DNA of 64,000 nucleotides from Gammaproteobacteria bacterium (GCA_018828125.1 JAHJWB010000010.1:115004-179003); one strand, 5' to 3'. Positions 35,785-44,635 are shown, numbered from the stretch's first letter. Notes: a model not told the origin generated them from the letters alone. Numbers and translations are program-made.

Positions 35785-37260
35785 ATGAACAAAAAAACAG
35801 TTTTGGGCACCGCAGCGGTGCTGGTGGTTGCAGGCTATGGCGCCGCGACCTGGACCATGGCCCAGCGCGCACACGGCGCCTACCAGGAGGCGCTGGACGA
35901 AGTGCGCAAGCTCGTGGGCCCCGAGGTCCTGGTGTCGCAGCAATACACCAAGGGCTTCTGGTCATCGCAAGGTCAATTGGTGCTGCAGTGGACGCCGCCT
36001 GCACCCGGAGAAGATGATGAAGAGGAGGGTGACGCCGCCGCCATCGCGGCCGTCCCGCAGCCCGTCCGCATCACGGTCGAAAACACCGTGCGCCACGGCC
36101 CGTTGGCCGGTTGGCGCCTGGCGGCCGCAGTGGTCGAAACGCGCGTGAGCAATGTGGAAGGTGTGGATGACACCGTGCGCAAGGCCTTTGCCAAGGTCAG
36201 CGCGCCTACGTTGACCACCGTGCGCAGCCTGACCGGCAGCTACGACATCGCGCTGGCCTGGCCCGCCGGAGAGGTGGGTGATGGTGAAGAACTGGTGCGC
36301 TGGCAACCCCTGATTTACAAGATGGCCCTGAACGCCGACCGCAGCCGCCTGAGTGGCGACTACGCCTGGCCAGAGATCACCATGAATCTCCAGGGCAAGA
36401 GCGATGACAGCGACGACGAGCCTGCATCGGCAGCAAGCCCCTCAGACCGTTTTGCCGTGGCCATGCAGGGCATGAAGGGCGATTTCAACTTTCAGCTGGA
36501 AGACGGCCTGTGGCTGTTGGCGCCTGGCAGCGGCAAAGGCACGTTTGGCAAAGTGACGGTAACCCGCGCTGCAGCCACCACTGCCGCCGCAAGTGCTGCG
36601 CCCGAGCCGCTGGTGGCACTGCAAGATCTTTCGTACGGTGTCACCATCGCGCGCACCGGCGCCCACCTGGGCTGGGTCACCACCATGCGCGGCACGGGCA
36701 GCGTGGGCCCGGTGGCGTTACAGGCGCTGGAGTTCAACGAAACCGTGAGCCGCATCGATGTTGAAGGCGTGAAGCTGGTGCAACAGGCGCTCGTGGACGC
36801 CTACCGGGCCGATCCCGGCACGGCGCTGTCCGCCGCCGAATCGCCAGCGAGCGCTGCGTTGATGGAGGCCGTACCCAAGTTTTTGGCAGCCTTGCCGGCC
36901 TATGCCATGAAGCTGTCGGCCAAGGTGGATGGCGAGCAAGGCGAGTTGGAATACGGCGTTGAACTCAAGAGCGCACCCGATCCAACGCAAATCGCAGAAG
37001 GAGCCTGGGTTCCCGCGATGCTCAAGAGCGGGGTTCTGCACGCCAGCGTGCGCGTACCCAAGGCCTGGCTGCCACGTTTGGCGCAGGCCGCGGGCCAGAA
37101 AGCCCCCAAGCCCGAAGACATCGACGCTATGCTGGGCATGGCCCAGGCACAGGGCTTCGTCAAGCAGGAAGGCTCCCACCTGACCAGCGCCGTGCGCATG
37201 GAGGACAGCAAAGTGGTGCTCAATGGCAAGCCCATCGACCTGCCCATGATGCGCCGCTGA
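35785..37260 (+). CDS. DUF945 (YdgA) family protein
   Basis: A 491-residue protein with an uncleaved signal anchor at the N-terminus (KKTVLGTAAVLVVAGYGAAT) and a large periplasmic part rich in beta-strands, as in E. coli YdgA: a conserved GFWSSQGQLVLQW-type early strand, NTVRHGPLAGWRLAAAVV with the family's HGP motif, and the C-terminal VRMEDSKVVLNGKPIDLP, the usual ending in this family. Function unknown; YdgA-like proteins are linked to the envelope. Single gene with its own ribosome-binding site. Confidence 0.85.
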   Translation: MNKKTVLGTAAVLVVAGYGAATWTMAQRAHGAYQEALDEVRKLVGPEVLVSQQYTKGFWSSQGQLVLQWTPPAPGEDDEEEGDAAAIAAVPQPVRITVENTVRHGPLAGWRLAAAVVETRVSNVEGVDDTVRKAFAKVSAPTLTTVRSLTGSYDIALAWPAGEVGDGEELVRWQPLIYKMALNADRSRLSGDYAWPEITMNLQGKSDDSDDEPASAASPSDRFAVAMQGMKGDFNFQLEDGLWLLAPGSGKGTFGKVTVTRAAATTAAASAAPEPLVALQDLSYGVTIARTGAHLGWVTTMRGTGSVGPVALQALEFNETVSRIDVEGVKLVQQALVDAYRADPGTALSAAESPASAALMEAVPKFLAALPAYAMKLSAKVDGEQGELEYGVELKSAPDPTQIAEGAWVPAMLKSGVLHASVRVPKAWLPRLAQAAGQKAPKPEDIDAMLGMAQAQGFVKQEGSHLTSAVRMEDSKVVLNGKPIDLPMMRR

Positions 37261-37326
37261 TCGGTTGTTGGCGTGAACTACTGCGTGGCCTGTTGATCTG
37301 TTGAATTGGTTGCAAGCCTCACGCTC

Positions 37327-37593
37327 ATGTCCATGCCATCACCACGCTACCCACACACAGCCAATGCCGCCCCGGGCATGGCTGCTGCGGTCGTGCTGGC
37401 TCTTGCACTCTGGAGCTTGGCCTTCGCCGTATCGGCGGCGCCAGCGCCCTGGTACTACTGGCGCAGCAAGGTCGACGGCACCCGTGTCTGCGCGCAAACG
37501 TCCCCCGGCCCCGGCTGGGAGCGCGACAGCGCTGCCTACGACGGGCCGGGCTGCCGACCCCGCCGCAAGGTGCTCGTCGTGCCCATGCGATGA
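37327..37593 (+). CDS. Small secreted protein of unknown function
   Basis: An 88-residue protein with a probable signal peptide (AAAVVLALALWSLAFAVSAA, cleavage near ASA-AP) and a short mature part, WYYWRSKVDGTRVCAQTSPG with two Cys residues that may form a disulphide, ending in a basic KVLVVPMR. I do not recognise the family. It lies 66 bp after the DUF945 gene in the same direction and ends before a repeat. Start at the ATG 37327; upstream in-frame alternatives add a few residues. Confidence 0.6.
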   Translation: MSMPSPRYPHTANAAPGMAAAVVLALALWSLAFAVSAAPAPWYYWRSKVDGTRVCAQTSPGPGWERDSAAYDGPGCRPRRKVLVVPMR

Positions 37594-37637
37594 CGTGCGA
37601 ACCTGCGTCCCGAACGCTCCAGCCCGTTTCATGATGT

Positions 37638-37700
37638 GTTGATATAAAAAACATAGCTACCAGCGCATGCTGCATAAGCGCTAGAGGCCAAAATCGCTTG
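37638..37700 (+). repeat. Palindromic repeat family 1, copy 10
   Basis: GTTGATATAAAAAACATAGC, TACCAGCGC, ATGCTGC, ATAAGCGCT, AGAGGCCAAAATCGCTTG. The left arm is changed (AGCGCATGC) while the right arm and both flanks are intact. Confidence 0.88.
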
Positions 37701-37732
37701 CATTAATGTGTATGCATTCGATAATGGTAGCC

Positions 37733-38404
37733 ATGACCGAACTCATCCTCATCCGCCACGGAGAAACCGACTGGAACCGCGAGCTGCGTTTTCAGGGCCA
37801 CGTGGACGTCCCCCTGAACGCCACCGGCCACGAACAGGCCCGCCGTCTCGCCGAACGCCTGGCCGCCGACCGCCCGGCGGTGGATCACCTGATTTGCAGC
37901 GACCTCATTCGCACCCAGCAGACCGCAGCGCCCAGCCTGCAGGTGCTGTTCCCTCAGGCTCGCATCGACACCCTGACCGACAGCGCCCTGCGCGAGCAGG
38001 CCTTTGGTGTGGTGGACGGCAAGCGCGTGGACGACGTGAAGCTGGAACACGCCGACGCCTGGGCCCAGTGGCTGCGTTTTGAAGCCGACTACGGCATGCC
38101 CGGCGGCGAGACCACCCGCCAGTTCCACACCCGCGTGATGGACGCCGTGCGCCGCATCGCCCTGCAGCACACCGGTAAGACCGTGATGGTCGTCACCCAC
38201 GGAGGCGTGCTCGACATGATCTGGCGCACTGCACGCGGCACGGGGCTCGACGGCCCCCGCCAAAGCGATATCCCCAACGCGGGCTTCAACCGCGTGCGGG
38301 TGGACGGAGATGCGGTGGAGGTGCTGGACTGGGCCGACGTGCGGCATCTCGTGGATTTGCCGGAACAGCCGGTTTATGACCAGACGAAGTTGGTAGTGCG
38401 GTAA
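37733..38404 (+). CDS. Histidine phosphatase family protein (phosphoglycerate mutase-like)
   Basis: A 223-residue protein of the histidine phosphatase superfamily. The RHG motif LILIRHGETDWN has catalytic His9; the second His is in VMVVTHGGVLDMIW. Other family pieces: QARRLAERL, CSDLIRTQQTAAP, LREQAFGVVDGK, MPGGETTRQFHTRV. Members of this size act as phosphatases or cofactor-dependent mutases; the precise substrate is not determinable. ATG 37733 is used; in-frame ATGs upstream would include promoter-like AT-rich sequence. It is followed, convergently, by the HNH nuclease gene with 28 bases between. Confidence 0.88.
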   Translation: MTELILIRHGETDWNRELRFQGHVDVPLNATGHEQARRLAERLAADRPAVDHLICSDLIRTQQTAAPSLQVLFPQARIDTLTDSALREQAFGVVDGKRVDDVKLEHADAWAQWLRFEADYGMPGGETTRQFHTRVMDAVRRIALQHTGKTVMVVTHGGVLDMIWRTARGTGLDGPRQSDIPNAGFNRVRVDGDAVEVLDWADVRHLVDLPEQPVYDQTKLVVR

Positions 38405-38432
38405 AAATCAGCGTCCTAACTGGGGCTTGACG

Positions 38433-39137
38433 TTACTCTGAACGGAATACATTAGCTCTGTGATAAGCCACGAATGGCTGATGTTCGGGACGCAACGCTA
38501 CGCAAGCGCCTGCAGTGATTCCAAGAGCTCCCGCATCGGACAACAGTGGAGACACCAGAAGCCTGCCAGCCTCATCGAAGGTGATGAAACCTCTATCAAA
38601 TGCTCGGTCAATGTTGGGGACGAGTAGCAGGCCATTGAAGGGGTCAAGTCGCTCAGAATTTGAGGATGCGCTCCAGGGCTTGATGTGGGAGGCGACAAGC
38701 ATGCTCAGCTCGTGGTACCCGGTTACTGCGCAGCACTCCCAGTGCAACAGAAGCTTTTGACGAAATGTGCCTTGTCCGATTCGAGCTTTAACAAGTTCAA
38801 GCCTCTCAGTCGGGTTAATACAGGGATCGATGAGGATGTTCTCGATGTCAGCGCCAACCTCGCCAGTAAAACCTTCCTCAATGTAACCAGCAAATCGTGC
38901 GAGAGCGCTGCTGTACATGTTGTGCCCTCGGGAGTTTCGCTCGGTAAAAATGGGCAACGCAGTTAATTTCGAACTTGCTTCGGCATAAGCCACAGGTGAC
39001 TCCATCGCTACCAGTGGTCCCTGAATCACACCCGCGGCGATACCCCATTCGGTCAGGGGGCCGGTGACTGCACCTGCGTACTTCTCCGCCGTAGAGGCGG
39101 AAAGCCCTCGTTTCAACATCCATTCTTTGAAGTTCAT
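38433..39137 (-). CDS. Orphan HNH endonuclease
   Basis: A 234-residue protein with a C-terminal HNH domain of the type found in restriction-like nucleases: CCAVTGY (Cys135-Cys136), ASHIKPW with His151, LDPFNGLLLVPNIDRAFD with Asn168 and Asp177, then GFITFDEAGRLLVSPLL. The N-terminal 35 residues (MNFKEWMLKRGLSASTAEKY) look like a small helical, possibly DNA-binding, module. No methyltransferase, immunity gene or transposase is next to it. Its base composition is visibly lower in GC (about half) than the neighbours (near two-thirds), consistent with horizontal acquisition. Confidence 0.85.
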   Translation of the reverse strand: MNFKEWMLKRGLSASTAEKYAGAVTGPLTEWGIAAGVIQGPLVAMESPVAYAEASSKLTALPIFTERNSRGHNMYSSALARFAGYIEEGFTGEVGADIENILIDPCINPTERLELVKARIGQGTFRQKLLLHWECCAVTGYHELSMLVASHIKPWSASSNSERLDPFNGLLLVPNIDRAFDRGFITFDEAGRLLVSPLLSDAGALGITAGACVALRPEHQPFVAYHRANVFRSE

Positions 39138-39196
39138 TTGAGCCGAATCAAAAATCCTGAGCGGGCGTAGGTCGTCGCTTTGAAACGCTCACCGCG

Positions 39197-40525
39197 TTAC
39201 ATCGGTAGCCCCAATGCCCCATTCACTACCCCCACCTGCCGCGCTAACCGCTTCGACTCCGGCTGCCCATTGACCAGCGGCTGCAACAAATTCTGCACCG
39301 CTCCCCACTGCCCGCTGCGCTGCAGTGCATCGATCCAGATCTGATGAAACAAATCCCGCTGCGCGTGGCTGCCGCCAATCTCCACCAAACGGGGCAGGGC
39401 GACACCCAGTTTCTCTGCCGCAGACGCCCAGTCGCGTTGCGCATGCGCCAGCAGGCCGTGCGCTGCGGGCACGCACACCTGTTGCCATACCGTCTGTTCG
39501 TGCGCTTCAGTGCGGGTGGCGGCGTGGGCCTCGATGTTGTGCAGCAGTGTGCGTGCAGCCTCGGTGCGACCCGCGCGGGCCAGGCCGTAGAGGTATTGCA
39601 GGTCCAGAAAAGGCAGCACATGGTCTGCTAGGCGCAGCGCCAGGTGGTCGGCCACATCAGCCCAGCGGTGGCCCACATCGACACCCGCCAGCTCCAGCCG
39701 TGCGAGCAGTGACACAGCATTGATCTGGTCCTGCGTGTATTCCTTGACCACACCCCAGACCTGTTGGTCATAGAGGGCCAGCACCTCGGCCTTTCGGTCT
39801 TGTTCCAACAGAAACAGCGCCTGGTGCCACCAGTTGTGCGTGACCATGAAGGAGTTCAGGCCCGTCCAGGTGTCACTCACGCTGACCATAAAGTCGGTGC
39901 CTTCGCGGATGCGCCCTTGGGTCAGCATGACGTGCGCCAGTGCGTGGTGGGCCCAGGGCTCTTTGCGGCACATGTCCACCGCGTGCCGTGCGGACGCTTC
40001 GGCCCGGTCGAGCAGGTGGCATTGCTCCCAGCCAAAGGCCAGCATGCCGTGCAGATAAGGCACGTCGGCAGCGGCGGGCACGGCCTGCAGGGCCAGGCGC
40101 AGCATGCCGGGGGAGTCGCCGCGGTTGAACAAATGGTATTGGCCGAGCTTGAGGGAGGCGAGATCGCGCGGGTGCAGGCGGGCTTGTTCCTCGTGCAGGG
40201 CGATGGCACGGGGCAGGTCGCCATCCACCCAGGCGGCGACGGCGGCGACAAAACGTTGTTCGCGGTCGCTGGCTTCGGGGGCATGGGCCAGGGCCCGGTC
40301 GATGAATGGGCGCGCGTTGCGCGGGGCGTCTGCCGACTCTGCAAACATATGCAGCGCGGCGCAGCTGGCCTGCACGATGGGGCTCCCATCTGCGGCAGCG
40401 TTCAGGACATTCACCGCGCGGGCTTCGCAGGCGATGAAGCCTTCGACAAAGTCGTTCAGTGCGGTCACGCTGCCCGCATCGTGCAACGTGATGGGGTTGC
40501 CCAGGCTATCGGTTGTTAGTGGCAT
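39197..40525 (-). CDS. TPR protein of the TTC38-like family
   Basis: A 442-residue soluble helical protein. It begins MPLTTDSLGNPITLHDAGSV and has TPR-like helical pairs through most of its length (RDLASLKLGQYHLFNRGDSP, AWHHALAHV-like PWAHHALAHVMLTQGR). The motif FMVTHNWWHQALFLLEQ is typical of the TTC38 group of bacterial and animal proteins, of unknown function. Monocistronic; a family 2 repeat lies upstream of its start, on the side of the one-TM protein gene. Confidence 0.8.
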   Translation of the reverse strand: MPLTTDSLGNPITLHDAGSVTALNDFVEGFIACEARAVNVLNAAADGSPIVQASCAALHMFAESADAPRNARPFIDRALAHAPEASDREQRFVAAVAAWVDGDLPRAIALHEEQARLHPRDLASLKLGQYHLFNRGDSPGMLRLALQAVPAAADVPYLHGMLAFGWEQCHLLDRAEASARHAVDMCRKEPWAHHALAHVMLTQGRIREGTDFMVSVSDTWTGLNSFMVTHNWWHQALFLLEQDRKAEVLALYDQQVWGVVKEYTQDQINAVSLLARLELAGVDVGHRWADVADHLALRLADHVLPFLDLQYLYGLARAGRTEAARTLLHNIEAHAATRTEAHEQTVWQQVCVPAAHGLLAHAQRDWASAAEKLGVALPRLVEIGGSHAQRDLFHQIWIDALQRSGQWGAVQNLLQPLVNGQPESKRLARQVGVVNGALGLPM

Positions 40526-40572
40526 GTCAGCAATCCACTGTGTTGAGTGTCACCCCTGATACATGGGCTCGA

Positions 40573-40718
40573 CGCGGCGTAGGCCAAGGCAGCCGCGCAA
40601 GGGCCGCCGAGACATATCTATGTCGCTTTCGCTCCGTGCGCTGGCTGCGTCCCCCTGCCCGCAACGCGCAGCGTTGCGAGAGCGGGGGTAAGGCCCGGAG
40701 GGCCTCAGGGGGGTGTCG
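40573..40718 (+). repeat. GC-rich palindromic repeat family 2, copy 2 (long form)
   Basis: GCGGCGTAGGCCAAGGCAGC, then CGCGCAAGGGCCGCC, about 30 extra bases, GGCTGCGTCCCCCTGCCC, the stem GCAACGC-GCA-GCGTTGC (40661-40677), GAGAGCGGGGG, GCCTCAGGGGGGTGTCGC. The stem differs from copy 3 by paired changes that keep it intact. Confidence 0.87.
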
Positions 40719-40725
40719 CTTCATT

Positions 40726-41334
40726 TCAGCCGCCGTTGATCAGCGCCAGGTAGGCCTTACGTGTTTCGGGCGACACCGATGCCACCAGTTGTTCATGCGG
40801 CGTCTGGTGGCGCGCGAGCATGCGGGCGGTCGCAATGGTCTTGGACTTGCAGAACCAGTGGCAGGTGTGCTGCATGAGGAACAGCTCGGCCGACATCATG
40901 AAGGCGCGGTCTTTGGGCGACAGGTGGCTGGTGTTCTGCACCACGTGGGCGATGCCCCGCGCGTGGATGGCCAGGGCCTTGCGCATGTCAAAGGTGAAGC
41001 TGGGCAGTATCTTTTCGGCAAAGGGGATCGCCATGGCCAGGCGGCTGACCCGCGTGGTCGCCTCGGGCTCTTTGGCAAAGTCGGCGGCGAAGCGGCTGAA
41101 TTGCTCGGTCAGTTGTGCCTCGGTGGTGCTCAGCAGGTTCCAGATTTGCGTGCGCCGCTCGTCCGTGCTCTCGCCCAGCGCACGCAGGTAGCCTCCGGTC
41201 AGCGCTTCCATGAGCTTCTCGATCTGGTAGTTGGCCAGATGGCTGCCCAGCAGCGCGATGCGTTTGCGCTGCTCCTTGGCGTTGAGCAGAAAAGTGCCGG
41301 TGGCGAGGAGGATCGCCAGGATGATGATGTCCAT
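40726..41334 (-). CDS. Conserved protein with one N-terminal membrane segment
   Basis: A 202-residue protein with a hydrophobic N-terminus (MDIIILAILLATGTFLL), then a predominantly helical cytoplasmic or periplasmic part (KRIALLGSHLANYQIEKLME, LSTTEAQLTEQFSRFAADF, MSAELFLMQHTCHWFCKS). I recognise no domain. The ATG at 41334 is chosen because it places the membrane segment at the very start; a longer in-frame version has no family support. It stands alone between the TPR gene and the amidase, all on the minus strand. Confidence 0.7.
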   Translation of the reverse strand: MDIIILAILLATGTFLLNAKEQRKRIALLGSHLANYQIEKLMEALTGGYLRALGESTDERRTQIWNLLSTTEAQLTEQFSRFAADFAKEPEATTRVSRLAMAIPFAEKILPSFTFDMRKALAIHARGIAHVVQNTSHLSPKDRAFMMSAELFLMQHTCHWFCKSKTIATARMLARHQTPHEQLVASVSPETRKAYLALINGG

Positions 41335-41457
41335 GCGGTGGTATGCGTCAGAGGTTGTGTTGTTGGGCTGTCCAGGGCGTCTTTTGACCTGGGAGAGCGC
41401 CATGCGAGCGACGCTTCATACCCGCAAGGTTACCAACAACGCGCCATCTGCCAAGGG

Positions 41458-42861
41458 TTAAACCGCAGGCGGTTGCGGCCAGCCCTTCTGCGGATCCCGG
41501 ATCAGTTCGAACGCATGCGACACCTGCAGCACGCCCAGGTCGTCAAAGCGTGCGCCCGCGATCTGCAGGCCGATGGGCAAACCGGCGCTGGTGTAGCCGC
41601 AGTTGACTGAGGCCGCAGGCTGCTCGGACATGTTGAACGGCACGGTAAAGCCGATGTGTTCCAGCGGACGGAGCGGGTCGTTGGTGGGCGAGGGCAGCTC
41701 GGCCTGGAAGGCAGGCATGGGGGCCACCGGCGAGATCACGTAGTCAAACGCGCTGCAGGCCTTGACCGTGGCCACGCGGGTCAGGTGGAACTGGTGGCTG
41801 GCGTTGAAGACCTCGGTGCCGCTCATGCCGGCCGCGCTGTCGGCCCAGGTGCGGATGTAGGGCAACACCTTGTCGCGCCGCGCAGCAGGCAGCGCCTGCA
41901 GATCGGTGTGCGAACGCATGCGCCAGAAGTGGTCCATGCCGTCGAGCATGGCCTGGGTCATGAAGGGCGCCATGGGCACGATGGTGGCGCCTGCGGCCTC
42001 CATGAGTTTTGCTGCGCGTTCTACGGCGGCTTTCACCTCAGGCTCCACCGGCAGGCCGCAGCCGGCATCCAGCAGCAAGCCGATGCGCAGGCCGCGCAGG
42101 CGTTCGGCGCCCTTGTTGAACTGGCTCCAGGCGATGTCTTGCGCGGGCAGGCTCATGCTGTCGCGCGCATCGGGCAGACTCAGCACCTGCATCATCAGCG
42201 CGGCATCGGCCACGGTGCGGGTCATGGGGCCGGCGGCGCGGCCGGTGTAGGGCGGGTCGATCGGGATGCGGCCCAGGCTGGGTTTCAGGCTGAAGATGCC
42301 GCACCAGCTGGCGGGCAGGCGCAACGATCCGCCGATGTCGGTGCCGATGTGCAGTGGGCCGTAGCCTGCGGCGGCCGCCGCGCCACCGCCCGCGCTGGAA
42401 CCGCCGGGGCCCTTGCTCACATCCCAGGGGTTGCGCGAGAGCGGATGGAAGGTGGACAAGCCGGACGACAACATGCCGTAGTCGGGCATGGTGGTCTTGG
42501 CCACGACGACGGCCCCGGCCTCGCGCATGCGGGCGGCGGGTGGGGCATCGGCGGCGGCAGGCACCAGCTCGACGGCGGCCGTGCCCAGCGGGGTGGGGTC
42601 GCCCTCGGTGGCAATGTTTTCCTTGATGGTGCTGGGGACGCCGTCCAGCGCGCCCATGGGCTCGCCGCGCAGCCAGCGGGCTTCCGACGCGCGGGCCTGC
42701 GCCAACGCGGCGTCGGGGCGCAGCAGGTAGGTGGCGCGGATGTGGGGCTCCCACCGTTCGATGTGCTCCAGCACGGACTGCGTGACCTCCACGGGGGACA
42801 GCGTGCGCTGGCGGTAGGCAGCAAGGAGGTCGTGGGCGGGCAGGTCGTGCAGTGCGGTCAT
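41458..42861 (-). CDS. Amidase signature family protein
   Basis: A 467-residue hydrolase of the amidase-signature family (Ser-cisSer-Lys triad). Visible: Lys in PSTIKENIATEG, the Gly/Ser-rich GPGGSSAGGGAAAA with the bridging Ser, and GTDIGGSLRLPA with the nucleophile Ser. The C-terminal end has NCGYTSAGLPIGLQIAG, usual for the family. The substrate is unknown. Its length and the absence of GatC/GatB neighbours argue against GatA. It lies downstream of the peptide ABC transporter genes in the same direction, so it may act on imported amides or peptides; a gap of 246 bp with two repeats separates it from the binding-protein gene. Confidence 0.85.
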   Translation of the reverse strand: MTALHDLPAHDLLAAYRQRTLSPVEVTQSVLEHIERWEPHIRATYLLRPDAALAQARASEARWLRGEPMGALDGVPSTIKENIATEGDPTPLGTAAVELVPAAADAPPAARMREAGAVVVAKTTMPDYGMLSSGLSTFHPLSRNPWDVSKGPGGSSAGGGAAAAAGYGPLHIGTDIGGSLRLPASWCGIFSLKPSLGRIPIDPPYTGRAAGPMTRTVADAALMMQVLSLPDARDSMSLPAQDIAWSQFNKGAERLRGLRIGLLLDAGCGLPVEPEVKAAVERAAKLMEAAGATIVPMAPFMTQAMLDGMDHFWRMRSHTDLQALPAARRDKVLPYIRTWADSAAGMSGTEVFNASHQFHLTRVATVKACSAFDYVISPVAPMPAFQAELPSPTNDPLRPLEHIGFTVPFNMSEQPAASVNCGYTSAGLPIGLQIAGARFDDLGVLQVSHAFELIRDPQKGWPQPPAV

Positions 42862-42882
42862 GGCGGGGCGCAGGGAGTTTTA

Positions 42883-42951
42883 TCAATAAAAAAGGCCGCC
42901 AGCGCTTATGGATAAAGCGTTAGAAGCTATTGTTTCAGGAGCAATCAGCTT
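42883..42951 (-). repeat. Palindromic repeat family 1, copy 11
   Basis: On the minus strand: ATTGCTCCTGAAACAATAGC, TTCTAACGCTTTAT, CC, ATAAGCGCT, GGCGGCCTTTTTTATTGAT. Reverse orientation relative to most copies; it abuts family 2 copy 3 within about 30 bases. Confidence 0.83.
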
Positions 42952-42980
42952 CTGCGTGTTTCAGCTATTCATTGAAACTG

Positions 42981-43102
42981 GCGCAGCCCAGGCGCGGGCA
43001 GCCGAGCAAGGGCCGCCCCGCAGCGAGGGCTGCGTCCCCCTGCCCGCATTGCGTAGCAATGCGAGAGCGGGGGGAAGGCGCGAAGCGACTCAGGGGGGTG
43101 TC
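42981..43102 (+). repeat. GC-rich palindromic repeat family 2, copy 3
   Basis: GCGCAGCCCAGGCGCGGGCA, GCCGAGCAAGGGCCGCCCCG, GGCTGCGTCCCCCTGCCC, stem GCATTGC-GTA-GCAATGC (43046-43062), GAGAGCGGGGG, GACTCAGGGGGGTGTC. It ends 5 bases before the stop codon of the ABC binding-protein gene. Confidence 0.9.
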
Positions 43103-43107
43103 CTATC

Positions 43108-44598
43108 TCAAGACCAAGAGAGCGACGAGATGTCGTTCACGAACACGGGCATGTCTTTCCACAGACCCTTGAGGTTCTTGTTCGCCACCGTGATCCACTG
43201 GTTGGAGTACAGGAACCCGTGCACCGCATCGTCGGCCAGCAGGCGCTGCGCTTCGCCCAGCAGGCGGGCGCGGTCGGCGGGGCGGGCGGCGTTCTTGATC
43301 TGGTTGAACAGGTCGTTGAACTTGGGCGAGTTGTAGCCCCAGTAGTAGTCGGGCTTGGCAAAGTTGCCCAGGTCGAACGGCTCCACGTGGCTGATGATGG
43401 TCAGGTCGTAGTTCTTGTTGCCGTAGGTGCCGCTCAGCCACTGCGCCCATTCCACGTTCTGGATCTTGGCGATGATGCCCACCTTGGCCAGCTGCGCCGC
43501 AATCACTTCGCCGCCCTGGCGGGCGTAGGGTGGTGGGGGCAGGGTCAGGGTCAGCTCCAGCGGCGTCTTGATGCCCGCTTCGGCCAACAGCTTCTTGGAC
43601 TTTTCAATGTTGAACGGGTTCACGCCCGTGGTGTCCACATAGCCAAACGCGCCGGGCACGTAGTGGCTGCCGATGGGCGCACCGTAGCCGTCGCCCGCGC
43701 CTTCGATCACGGCCTTGCGGTCAATCGCCGAGGCGATGGCGCGGCGCACGCGCACGTCGTCCAGTGGCTTCTTGGCGTTGTTGATGGCCAGAATGGTCTT
43801 GGCGCGCGACCCGCTGACCACCACCTGAAAGCGTGGGTTGGCCTTGAACTGCGCCACGCTGCGCGGCGTGACGCGCGGGAACGCATCCACATCGCCTGCG
43901 AGCAGTGCGGCAACCTGCGCCGCAGGGTCGGAGATGAAGCGGAACGTGGCGCGCTTGATCTTGATGGTGGCGGGGGCGCGGAAACCGTCCCATGCCGTCA
44001 GCACCACCGACGAACCCTTGTTCCACGTGCCCAACTGGTAAGGGCCGGTGCCTACGGGCTTATTGGCGTTGGTGTCGGCGCTCTTGGGCTCCACGATGAT
44101 GGACGTCGCCTGGCCCAGTACGAACAGCAGGTCAGGGTCGATGTCCTTGTTGAGCAGCACCACGGTGTAGTCGTCCACCACCTGGGTGGTCAGGCCTGCG
44201 AACGTGCGCTTGTCCTTGTTGGTGCTTTTTTCGCCGCCTGCGCGGTCAAACGCGAACTTGACGGTGGACGCGTTGAACGGCTCGCCGTTCTGGAACTTGA
44301 CACCACGGCGCAGCTTGAAGGTGTAGGTCTTGAGGTCGGGCGAGACCTCCCAGCTTTCAGCCAGCAGGGGCGACACGCTGCCGTCGGCATTGATCTTGGT
44401 GAGCGTCTCGAAGATGTTGTACTGCACGATTTCGGCGATGGCCGAGGCGGCACCGGCCGTTGGGTCCAGACCCGGTGGCTCCAGCGTCATGGCCAGCGTC
44501 ACGGCATCTTTGCGGCCCTGCGCCAGGGCGCCGAGCGAGGTGGACAGGGGCACGGCGGCGATGGCGCCAGTGGCTAGGACGGTACGGCGGTTCAGCAT
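43108..44598 (-). CDS. Peptide/opine-type ABC transporter, periplasmic binding protein
   Basis: A 496-residue family 5 (DppA/OppA-type) binding protein. The N-terminus MLNRRTVLATGAIAAVPLST has two Arg before a hydrophobic stretch and may be a Tat-type signal; cleavage near ALAQ. Family segments: LEPPGLDPTAGAASAIAEIV, KFQNGEPFNASTVKFAFDRA, VGTGPYQLGTWNKGSSV, RRAIASAIDRKAVIEG and a C-terminal TV/WITVANKNLKGLWK. It lies last in the transporter operon, behind a terminator, and starts at 44598. Confidence 0.9.
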   Translation of the reverse strand: MLNRRTVLATGAIAAVPLSTSLGALAQGRKDAVTLAMTLEPPGLDPTAGAASAIAEIVQYNIFETLTKINADGSVSPLLAESWEVSPDLKTYTFKLRRGVKFQNGEPFNASTVKFAFDRAGGEKSTNKDKRTFAGLTTQVVDDYTVVLLNKDIDPDLLFVLGQATSIIVEPKSADTNANKPVGTGPYQLGTWNKGSSVVLTAWDGFRAPATIKIKRATFRFISDPAAQVAALLAGDVDAFPRVTPRSVAQFKANPRFQVVVSGSRAKTILAINNAKKPLDDVRVRRAIASAIDRKAVIEGAGDGYGAPIGSHYVPGAFGYVDTTGVNPFNIEKSKKLLAEAGIKTPLELTLTLPPPPYARQGGEVIAAQLAKVGIIAKIQNVEWAQWLSGTYGNKNYDLTIISHVEPFDLGNFAKPDYYWGYNSPKFNDLFNQIKNAARPADRARLLGEAQRLLADDAVHGFLYSNQWITVANKNLKGLWKDMPVFVNDISSLSWS

Positions 44599-44635
44599 GT
44601 TCGGACTCTCCAGACAAAAAACCTGACAACAACCA

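Noticed and set aside
41458..42861. GatA (amidotransferase subunit)
   Set aside because: The amidase-signature triad is shared, but no gatB or gatC lies nearby and the gene follows a peptide transporter, so a general amidase is more likely.
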